Below are positions 6,409 through 11,688 of a stretch of 11,688 nucleotides of DNA, piece after piece. Both the position numbers and the translations under genes were made by a program. Origin of the DNA: Pseudomonadota bacterium (GTDB lineage: Bacteria > Pseudomonadota > Gammaproteobacteria > Pseudomonadales > UBA5518); NCBI GenBank assembly GCA_963204845.1, contig CAUJIL010000140.1, positions 1 through 11,688 of the forward strand, read 5' to 3'. The notes beneath the pieces were generated by a model. The model was not told the origin of the DNA and did not search any database. It saw nothing but the letters and a program-made list of their open reading frames with translations. The stretch's first letter is position 1, and each line of letters begins with the position of its first letter.

Positions 6409-7509
6409 ATGCGCGCCGCCGTACTGGAAGCCCCGGGCCAGCCGCTGGTCATCCGCGACGACGTCGAGATCATCGAGCCACGCGCTGGCGAGGTGCGCGT
6501 GCGCGTGCGCTACTGCGGGCTGTGCCACTCCGACTACAGCGTGGTGTCGGGCGCGTTTCCGTTGACCGAGCCCGTCATCGTCGGTCACGAGGCCTCGGGG
6601 GTGGTCGAGTCGGTCGGGGCCGGGGTCACGCACCTCGCTCCCGGCGATCCCGTCGTGCTCACGGCGGCGCCGCCCTGCGGCCGCTGCCATTTCTGCCAGC
6701 GCGGCCAGCACAGCCTGTGCGTCGAGGCGATGGGCATCATGACCATGGCGCTGCCCGACGGCTGCACCGGCTTGTCGCTGGGCGGCCGGCGCGTGCTGCG
6801 CGGCGTGGGGCTCGGCGCGCTGGCCGAGTACGTCATCACGCCGGCCAGCGGCGCCATCAAGGTCGCGCCCGACGTGCCGCTCGACGTGGCGTGCGTGATC
6901 GGCTGCGCGGTGCAGACCGGGGTCGGTGCGGTGCTGAACACCGCGCGCGTCGAACCGGGCGCGACGGTGTTGATCCAGGGGCTGGGCGGCATCGGCCAGG
7001 CTACCGTCCAGGGCGCGAGGCTCGCGGGGGCAGCGCGCATCATCGTCTCCGATCCGGTCGCCTCGCGACGCGAGGCGGCACTGCGCATGGGCGCCACCCA
7101 CGCGGTCGATCCGATGACCGAGGACCTGGCCGCGCGCGTGCTGGCGCTCACCGGATCGCTGGGCGTCGACTACGCATTCGAGACGGCCGGCCTCGCCGCG
7201 CTGATCGAGAGTTGCCTGGCGCTGACCCGTTCGGGCGGCACCACCGTCTGCGTCGGCGCGCCGCCCTTCGACCAGGGTGTGACCATCCCGAACGTGGTGC
7301 TGTTCGTGACCTCCGAAAAGAAGCTCTGCGGCTGCCTGCTCGGCAGCTGCAACTCGTTGCGCGAGATTCCGCGCATGATCGAACTGTGGCGCGCCGGCCG
7401 TCTCGATCTGGAAGGGCTGATCACGGCACGCCGGCCGCTCGCCGAGGTCAACGAGGGCTTTGCCGACCTGGCGGCCGGGCGCGGCATTCGCACCGTGATC
7501 GAGATCTGA
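6409..7509 (+). CDS. Zinc-dependent alcohol dehydrogenase (MDR superfamily, NAD-type)
   Basis: 366 residues, the usual length. Known family chemistry: NAD(P)-linked reversible oxidation of an alcohol to an aldehyde or ketone in the cytoplasm. Seen: catalytic-zinc ligands Cys39 (CGLCHSD), His60-Glu61 (GHE) and Cys166 (GCAVQTG); structural-zinc cysteines Cys90, Cys93, Cys96 and Cys104; a Rossmann motif GLGGIG at 191-196, followed by Asp215 at the end of the second strand, which favours NAD+ over NADP+. The C-terminal part (GSCNSLREIPRMIEL, then FADLAAGRGIRTVI) resembles the class III/aryl-alcohol dehydrogenase branch. GGAG is about 9 bases before the ATG. It stands alone, with a promoter-like sequence upstream, and is followed in the same direction by the HDOD gene after 118 bases. 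The substrate cannot be inferred, and no pathway partner is adjacent. Confidence 0.92.
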   Translation: MRAAVLEAPGQPLVIRDDVEIIEPRAGEVRVRVRYCGLCHSDYSVVSGAFPLTEPVIVGHEASGVVESVGAGVTHLAPGDPVVLTAAPPCGRCHFCQRGQHSLCVEAMGIMTMALPDGCTGLSLGGRRVLRGVGLGALAEYVITPASGAIKVAPDVPLDVACVIGCAVQTGVGAVLNTARVEPGATVLIQGLGGIGQATVQGARLAGAARIIVSDPVASRREAALRMGATHAVDPMTEDLAARVLALTGSLGVDYAFETAGLAALIESCLALTRSGGTTVCVGAPPFDQGVTIPNVVLFVTSEKKLCGCLLGSCNSLREIPRMIELWRAGRLDLEGLITARRPLAEVNEGFADLAAGRGIRTVIEI

Positions 7510-7535
7510 TTTCGGGCGCGGCGGGACGCCACGAT

Positions 7536-7565
7536 CTGTCCGCTGCGCGCGCTTTGGCCTAGACT
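7536..7565 (+). promoter_or_regulatory. Candidate promoter for the HDOD gene
   Basis: CTGTCC (7536-7541) and TAGACT (7560-7565) with an 18-base spacer, about 60 bases upstream of the HDOD start. The -35 is poor and the -10 moderate. The spacing and the TGGC(C)TAG(G/A)CT context resemble the candidate ahead of the alcohol dehydrogenase. It suggests that the HDOD gene can be transcribed independently. Confidence 0.25.
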
Positions 7566-7615
7566 TCGGCGACAGCAGCGCCGTCGCCGCGCGTGACGTC
7601 GCACAGGGTCAGAGG

Positions 7616-7620
7616 GGAGG
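7616..7620 (+). promoter_or_regulatory. Strong ribosome-binding site that decides the HDOD start
   Basis: GGAGG at 7616-7620 lies within the purine run AGAGGGGAGGA. The ATG at 7622 is only one base downstream, too close for normal initiation. The in-frame ATG at 7628 sits seven bases downstream, which is optimal, so 7628 is the likelier start. Confidence 0.6.
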
Positions 7621-7627
7621 AATGCCG

Positions 7628-8485
7628 ATGGCGGCAGCCAGGGAACTCGTGGCGGGGGTTCGCGATCTCGTGAGCCTGCCCGAGGCGTACCTGAAGATCC
7701 GTTCGCTGGTCGACGACCCGCAGAGCACCACCGAGGATTTCGCGCGCGCCGTGCAGCTCGATCCTGGCCTGACGGCGCGGCTGCTGCGCATCGCCAACAG
7801 CGCCTTCTTCGGCGTCGCCCGCCGGGTCGAGACGATCTCGCTGGCGGTCAACCTGATGGGAATCGCGCGCCTGCACGACCTGGTGCTCACCACCACGGTG
7901 ATCGGCACCTTCGATCGCCTCGCCACATCAGGACTGGATCTGGGACGATTCTGGAGCCACAGCCTGCATACCGGGATCATCGCACGCATGCTGGCCGGGA
8001 GCAGCGGCGTGTTCGACAGCGAGCGATTGTTCGTCGGCGGACTGCTGCACGACATCGGCCACCTCGTGATGCAGGTCGCGGCGCCGGCGCAGTGCACTGC
8101 GGCGCTCGAACGCTCACGGGCCAGCGGTGAACCGCTTGCGGGCTGCGAGCGCGATTTGCTCGGTTGCGACCGCGCCGAGGTCGGCGCCGAACTGATGCGG
8201 GTGTGGCAGTTCCCGCCCGGACTGGTCGCGATGTGCGCGTACCAGGCCGAACCGTGGCTCGCCGGGGAGCAAGCGCGTGAATGCGCCCTGGTGAACGCCG
8301 CACGCGCGATGGCGGCGGCGCTGGAAGCGCACCCCGCGACCGGCGATCTGCTCGCCGACTGCGACCCGCGCGCGCTGGAACTGGCGCAACTCGACGGTGT
8401 CGCGCTGCAGGACATCGCCGCTGAATCCCTGCGGCACCTGGCCGACGCGGTCGAGATGCTGCTGCACCAGCGGCACGCCGCCTGA
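7628..8485 (+). CDS. HDOD-domain protein (stand-alone)
   Basis: 285 residues from the ATG at 7628; an alternative ATG at 7622 adds two residues. The HDOD domain fills most of the protein. Seen: the N-terminal signature RLLRIANSAFFG at 51-62 with TISLAVNLMG following, FWSHSLHTG near 108-116, and GLLHDIGHLV at 138-147, in which the His-Asp pair is kept. No GGDEF, EAL, receiver or PAS domain is attached. Known: HDOD proteins are regulatory, tied to signalling, stress or DNA-damage responses in various bacteria, and mostly without a proven enzymatic activity. Whether the retained HD pair binds metal here is unknown. The gene follows the alcohol dehydrogenase on the same strand and ends one base before the convergent dgkA stop, so a shared terminator would have to lie in coding sequence. 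Confidence 0.88.
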   Translation: MAAARELVAGVRDLVSLPEAYLKIRSLVDDPQSTTEDFARAVQLDPGLTARLLRIANSAFFGVARRVETISLAVNLMGIARLHDLVLTTTVIGTFDRLATSGLDLGRFWSHSLHTGIIARMLAGSSGVFDSERLFVGGLLHDIGHLVMQVAAPAQCTAALERSRASGEPLAGCERDLLGCDRAEVGAELMRVWQFPPGLVAMCAYQAEPWLAGEQARECALVNAARAMAAALEAHPATGDLLADCDPRALELAQLDGVALQDIAAESLRHLADAVEMLLHQRHAA

Positions 8486-8486
8486 G

Positions 8487-8837
8487 TCAACCGAGCAGCG
8501 GCGCGAACACCAGCACACCGATCACGACGGCGGCGACGGACGCCAGCAACACCGCGCCGGCGGCAACGTCCTTGGCGTGCTTGATGAGCGAGTGGTGGTC
8601 CGGCACCGCGGCGTCGGCGAGGAATTCGATCGCGGTGTTCAGCGCCTCGGCGACCCACACCAGCGCGATCGCTCCGACCAGCAGCGCCCAGTCGTTCACC
8701 GAGGCATCCAGCCACCACGCCGCCGCCACCACCAGCGCGCTCGCCACGCTGTGGATCCAGGCGTTCGGCTGCGTGCGCAGCATCACCGCCAGCCCCTCGA
8801 ACGCGTAGCCGAAACTCGCGATGCGGCCGCGGATCAC
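8487..8837 (-). CDS. dgkA: Diacylglycerol kinase-type lipid kinase (DgkA family)
   Basis: 116 residues, close to the 121 of E. coli DgkA. It is a small inner-membrane kinase that phosphorylates diacylglycerol, or undecaprenol in some relatives, for lipid recycling. Seen: Glu64, Asn67, Glu71, Lys89 and Asp90 in AEALNTAIE and KHAKDVAAGAV, with the same spacing as E. coli Glu69, Asn72, Glu76, Lys94 and Asp95. Also seen are RTQPNAWIH at 21-29 and three hydrophobic segments (about 30-45, 48-66, 92-112). The start is GTG at 8837-8835, chosen because GGGGG lies about 7 bases upstream and because the family N-terminus (GRIASFGYAFEGL) begins there. Longer in-frame versions would run back into sppA. 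It is 28 bases downstream of sppA and probably the last gene of that operon. Confidence 0.88.
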   Translation of the reverse strand: MIRGRIASFGYAFEGLAVMLRTQPNAWIHSVASALVVAAAWWLDASVNDWALLVGAIALVWVAEALNTAIEFLADAAVPDHHSLIKHAKDVAAGAVLLASVAAVVIGVLVFAPLLG

Positions 8838-8865
8838 GGGTAGCCCCCGTGCCGTGCAGCCGGGT

Positions 8866-10722
8866 TCACGGCGCCACGCACGCGCTGCACAGCGCGTACT
8901 GCGCACCGGGTTCGCGCAGCGCCCCGGCCAGCACGCGCACCGGCTCGTCGAGTTCGAGCACCCCCGCGATACCGGCCGCCGCAGCAAATTCCGCCAGCAA
9001 TGACTGCGGAGCCAGCGCCAACCGCGCCAGCAGGCGTGCGGCGAACGGTTGCGGTTCCTCGATCCAGCGCATGCGCCAGGCGTCGAGCGTGGCCAGGCGT
9101 GCCGCGGCCGCGACCGCGTCGTCGAGGTTGCCGAGGTGATCGACGAGCCCGTTCGCGGCCGCCTGCGCTCCAGTCCAGACGCGCCCCTCGGCGAGTTCCG
9201 CGACCCGCTCGACCGGCATGCCGCGGCCCTCGGCCACGATCTCGAGGAAACGGCGGTACATACGCGTGTTCGCCAGTTCCATCACCTTGCGCAGCTGCGG
9301 CGACAGCTCGCGCGCGGGATCGAGCCCTCCGGCACTGCGCGTGGTCGCCACGCCGTCGCTGCGGATGCCGAGCTCGCCCAGTGCACGGGCAAAGCTCGGA
9401 AACGCGCTGAGCACCCCGATCGAGCCCGTGATCGTGGTGGCTCCGGCCCAGATCTCGTCGGCCGGGGCCGCAATCCAGTATCCGCCCGAGGCAGCCACGC
9501 TGCCCATCGAGACCACCAGCGGCTTGCCGGTGGCACGAAAGCCGAGCAGCGCCTCGCGGATGACCTCGGACGCGAAGGCGCTGCCGCCCGGGGAGTCGAT
9601 GCGCAGCACCAGCGCCGCCACGTCCTCGTCGTCCGCCGCCTGTTCGATCAGGCCCGCCAGCGTGTCGCCGCCGACGTTGCCGGCCGGCTGCTCGCCGTCG
9701 AGGATCACGCCGCTGGCGACGATCACGCCAACCGCCGGCAGTGCGCGATCCTGCGCGAGATCGAACGGCGGGCGCACCGCGGCCAGGTAATCGCGGAACC
9801 CGACGGCCTTCACGTTGCCCTCGTCGTCCTCGCCCACGATCTGCTTCAGCGCCTCGTCGATCGCCGCGCGCCCCTTCAGGGCATCGACGAAACCGTGTTC
9901 CAGTGCGGCCGCTCCCGCGTCCCCGCCGTGGCGCTCGAGGATCACATCGATCTCGTTCGCGTAGTGGTCGACGGCTTCCGGCGGCAGCTTGCGCCGGCTC
10001 GTCACGCTGTTCGTGAACGCGCCCCACACCTCGCGCAGCAGTTCGCCGGTCGCGAGGCGATCGGCCTCGGACATATCACCGCGCTCGAGGAACTCGAGGG
10101 CCGACTTGAAGGTGCCGGAGCGGAACACGTGCAGATCCACGCGCAGCTTCTCGAGCGCGCCGGCGTAGTAGTTCCGGTAGGACGCGTAGCCCGCCAGCTC
10201 GACGGTGCCGAGCGGGTGCATCCAGATCTCGTCGGCCTGCGCGGCGAGCAGGTACTGGTCCTGCGTGAAGGCATCGCCGACCGCGACGACCTTGCGGCCG
10301 CTGGCGCGGAAGGCTTCGAGCTCGGCCGCGACATCGCTGATCTTCGTGATGCCGGCCCCGGACAACGCGTCGGTGGCGAGCACGATCATCGCAATCCGGC
10401 GGTCGTCCTTCGCATGGCGCACCGCCTCGATCAGGTCGCGCAACAGCGTCTCGCGCTCGGCCTGCTCGCCCGCGCCGAACAGGTTCGCCAGCGGATCGAC
10501 GAAGCTGAGCTGCTCGACCACCGCGCCGGACGGATCGATCACCAGCGCCACGCCCTCGGGCACCCGCGGCAGCCCGTCGGAGGACAGCATCACCACCACC
10601 CCGACCAGCAGCAGCGCAAACACCAGGTTCGCGAGCGAGACGCGCAGCCAGCCGACGAAGGCCCACAGCGCCGCGAAGAAGCGCCGCAGCGGTCCCCTGC
10701 GTTTCGGTTCGGTCGATTCCAT
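8866..10722 (-). CDS. sppA: Signal peptide peptidase SppA, 67K type
   Basis: 618 residues, matching the long tandem-domain SppA of E. coli (618). It is a membrane-anchored serine protease that degrades cleaved signal peptides and other membrane-released peptides at the periplasmic face. Seen: a basic N-terminus (KRRGPLRR), one membrane segment at about 27-47, the catalytic Lys206 in RSGTFKSALE (E. coli Lys209), the nucleophile Ser412 in GSVAASGGYW (E. coli Ser409), and DSPGGSAFASEVI at 376-388. The protein ends with CSAC (Cys612, Cys615). The start ATG at 10722 has AGGAGG about 10 bases upstream and lies 16 bases after the DUF2069 stop. It sits between DUF2069 and dgkA, so all three products are envelope proteins. 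Complete, with no visible damage. Confidence 0.96.
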   Translation of the reverse strand: MESTEPKRRGPLRRFFAALWAFVGWLRVSLANLVFALLLVGVVVMLSSDGLPRVPEGVALVIDPSGAVVEQLSFVDPLANLFGAGEQAERETLLRDLIEAVRHAKDDRRIAMIVLATDALSGAGITKISDVAAELEAFRASGRKVVAVGDAFTQDQYLLAAQADEIWMHPLGTVELAGYASYRNYYAGALEKLRVDLHVFRSGTFKSALEFLERGDMSEADRLATGELLREVWGAFTNSVTSRRKLPPEAVDHYANEIDVILERHGGDAGAAALEHGFVDALKGRAAIDEALKQIVGEDDEGNVKAVGFRDYLAAVRPPFDLAQDRALPAVGVIVASGVILDGEQPAGNVGGDTLAGLIEQAADDEDVAALVLRIDSPGGSAFASEVIREALLGFRATGKPLVVSMGSVAASGGYWIAAPADEIWAGATTITGSIGVLSAFPSFARALGELGIRSDGVATTRSAGGLDPARELSPQLRKVMELANTRMYRRFLEIVAEGRGMPVERVAELAEGRVWTGAQAAANGLVDHLGNLDDAVAAAARLATLDAWRMRWIEEPQPFAARLLARLALAPQSLLAEFAAAAGIAGVLELDEPVRVLAGALREPGAQYALCSACVAP

Positions 10723-10738
10723 CGGATGTGGCCCTCCT

Positions 10739-11107
10739 TCAGGCCCCTTGACCGGCGAGCTCGCGCCGCCGCCAGCGGGCGTAGAGCATGCCCGCCGTGA
10801 ACACCACGCACACCAGCAGGAGTTGCAGCCATTCGATCACGGCGTTCGCCGCATCGGCCAGCGTCATCACCGACACCATGAAGTAGACCAGCAGCACGAA
10901 GCACAGCCAGATGAAGGTCTTCCAGGCCCCGCGCAGCAGCCCCGGCAGGATCACCAGCAAGGGTCCCACCCAGACCACCCACAGGAAACCGCGCGTCGCC
11001 GGTTGGACGGCGGTGTTGCCGAAGACCTGCATGGACAGCACCGCGACCAGCAGCACGAATGCGACGATCGTCACGCGGCGCGCACTCTCGGTGGCGGACG
11101 ACGTCAT
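10739..11107 (-). CDS. DUF2069-family inner-membrane protein, function unknown
   Basis: 122 residues with four clear hydrophobic helices at about 12-30, 41-59, 64-82 and 89-110, and a basic C-terminal tail (RWRRRE). Size, topology and position beside an ArsC N-terminus fit the DUF2069 family, which as I recall lies near arsC and wrbA in Pseudomonas-type genomes. No function is established. The ATG at 11107-11105 overlaps the TGA of the ArsC remnant (ATGA), and no Shine-Dalgarno sequence is visible ahead of it, so its translation probably depends on ribosomes finishing the upstream mini-gene. It precedes sppA by 16 bases in the same operon. The family assignment is by pattern recognition only. 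Confidence 0.75.
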   Translation of the reverse strand: MTSSATESARRVTIVAFVLLVAVLSMQVFGNTAVQPATRGFLWVVWVGPLLVILPGLLRGAWKTFIWLCFVLLVYFMVSVMTLADAANAVIEWLQLLLVCVVFTAGMLYARWRRRELAGQGA

Positions 11108-11244
11108 GGCAGCACGTCGGCCGGCCGCAACCCCTGGTCCGGGTACGCCACCACGCGCGGCTCGCTACCGCGCTCGCGCAGCCACGCCAGCGCCTCGCGC
11201 GACTTCGAGCAGCGCGGGTTGTGATAGATCACGACTTCGTTCAT
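11104..11244 (-). pseudogene. arsC: Truncated ArsC-family (arsenate reductase/Spx-like) N-terminus, 46 codons
   Basis: An intact short frame from the ATG at 11244 to the TGA at 11104-11106 encodes 46 residues. It begins MNEVVIYHNPRCSKSREAL, the typical ArsC N-terminus with the catalytic Cys12 in CSKSR, and continues through the first helix and second strand (PRVVAYPD) before stopping. Full ArsC proteins are about 115 residues. The C-terminal two thirds, including the conserved arginines that bind arsenate, are absent. No matching frame follows, because DUF2069 begins at once in an ATGA overlap. GGAAG lies about 6 bases before the ATG. It is best read as a deletion remnant kept because it drives translation of DUF2069, though a real small thiol protein is not excluded. 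Confidence 0.7.
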
Positions 11245-11292
11245 GACGTCTTCCGCCGCATTCTGGTTTAATGCCAGCCATCAGTCCGCGGC

Positions 11293-11298
11293 AGTATA
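11293..11298 (-). promoter_or_regulatory. Candidate -10 box (TATACT) for the ArsC-remnant/DUF2069/sppA/dgkA operon
   Basis: TATACT on the minus strand lies 48 bases upstream of the ArsC-remnant ATG, in the 66-base divergent region 11245-11310. A TTGGCG with a 15-base spacer is the nearest -35 candidate and is poor. On the plus strand the same patch reads TATAGC, but it is too close to the yihY start to serve it with a normal leader. Confidence 0.3.
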
Positions 11299-11310
11299 GC
11301 CCACCACCGC

Positions 11311-11688
11311 ATGCGCCAATCCCAGTCGTCCGTACCCGACGCGACCGACACCGGCATCGGCGTGCTGCTGGCCGATACGGGCGGATTCCTGCGCTATCTG
11401 CTGTCGCGCATCGACGACAACCGCACCACCCACAGCGCCTCGGCGCTGACCTTCGTGTCGCTGTTCGCGCTGGTGCCGATGCTGACCGTCTTCTACGCGA
11501 TCCTGTCGCTGGTACCTGCTTTCGCGGCGCTGGAGCAGCAGATCCAGGACTTCGTATTCCGCCATTTCGTGCCGTCGACCGGCGCCGAGGTGCAGGCCTA
11601 CCTGCACGGCTTCGCTACGCAGGCGCGACGCCTCACGGCCGCCGGTTCGGTGCTGCTGCTGCTGTCGGCCTGGCTGATGCTGCGCAAC
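11311..11688 (+). CDS. yihY: YihY/BrkB-family inner-membrane protein (partial, C-terminus off the right edge)
   Basis: 126 codons are visible with no stop before the window ends; full family members are usually 280-430 residues. The family consists of multi-helix inner-membrane proteins, formerly mislabelled ribonuclease BN, with no settled function. Seen: a soluble N-terminus, then HSASALTFVSLFALVPMLTVFYAI at about 41-64, the characteristic first membrane segment (shown here in two parts: HSASALTFVSLF and ALVPMLTVFYAI). The stretch RHFVPSTGAEVQAYL at 84-98 and a second hydrophobic run from about 113 follow. The ATG at 11311 is the first available start after an in-frame TAA at 11269-11271; no clear ribosome-binding site precedes it. 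It diverges from the ArsC remnant with 66 bases between start codons. Confidence 0.9.
   Translation, partial: MRQSQSSVPDATDTGIGVLLADTGGFLRYLLSRIDDNRTTHSASALTFVSLFALVPMLTVFYAILSLVPAFAALEQQIQDFVFRHFVPSTGAEVQAYLHGFATQARRLTAAGSVLLLLSAWLMLRN

Noticed and set aside
8487..8987. Longer version of the lipid kinase starting at 8987.
   Set aside because: It would overlap sppA by about 120 bases, and the added residues are an Arg/Cys-rich out-of-frame reading of SppA. The family N-terminus begins at the GTG at 8837.
9756..9779. Segment of SppA reading PPFDLAQDRA, like peptides encoded by a dispersed palindromic repeat found in some bacteria.
   Set aside because: The DNA here does not carry the repeat's conserved bases or its palindrome, only one copy is present, and the segment fits a normal linker between the two SppA halves.
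11221..11232. Perfect inverted repeat GTGAT-AG-ATCAC resembling half of a CRP/FNR-type operator.
   Set aside because: The spacing is wrong for CRP (4 bases between TGTGA and TCAC instead of 6). It lies inside the ArsC coding frame (VIYH), and a 5-bp arm is expected by chance.

Overview
The window comes from a high-G+C bacterial chromosome, most likely a gammaproteobacterium. The main pointers are a RibB–RibX hybrid, a 67K-type SppA, a small DUF2069 membrane protein lying beside an ArsC N-terminus, and a divergent YihY/BrkB-family gene. This combination is typical of Proteobacteria and I know part of it from Pseudomonas-like genomes. I cannot name a genus from sequence alone. I see no rRNA, tRNA, CRISPR array, insertion sequence, integrase or phage gene. 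Every intergenic gap is shorter than 300 bases.

Left block (1-3969, minus strand): a tightly packed four-gene operon for a multi-subunit 2-oxoacid:acceptor oxidoreductase of the PorABDG / phenylglyoxylate oxidoreductase type. Transcription order is gamma, alpha, beta (thiamine diphosphate and Fe-S), then a GltD-like FAD/Fe-S/NAD(P)-binding protein that runs off the left edge. Neighbouring genes overlap or nearly touch. No separate 2[4Fe-4S] ferredoxin (delta) subunit lies between gamma and alpha. The FAD protein may take electrons to or from NAD(P), but the substrate cannot be read from the sequence.

Middle block (4185-8485): ribBX (plus) is a DHBP synthase fused to a GTP-cyclohydrolase-II-like domain without the zinc and catalytic motifs. 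Convergent to it is an exported coiled-coil protein with a C-terminal fibronectin type III-like domain (minus). Next come a zinc-dependent alcohol dehydrogenase (plus) and a stand-alone HDOD-domain protein (plus).

Right block (8487-11244, minus strand): an envelope-flavoured operon, transcribed as a 46-codon ArsC remnant, a DUF2069 membrane protein, SppA and a DgkA-type lipid kinase. The ArsC remnant ends in an ATGA overlap with DUF2069, which has no good ribosome-binding site of its own. A yihY-type gene diverges from this operon and runs off the right edge.

I found no clearly new multi-gene system. The best second-look items are the ArsC mini-gene, the changed active-site loop of the RibB domain, the 2-oxoacid oxidoreductase without a visible ferredoxin subunit, and the uncharacterised coiled-coil/FN3 exported protein.
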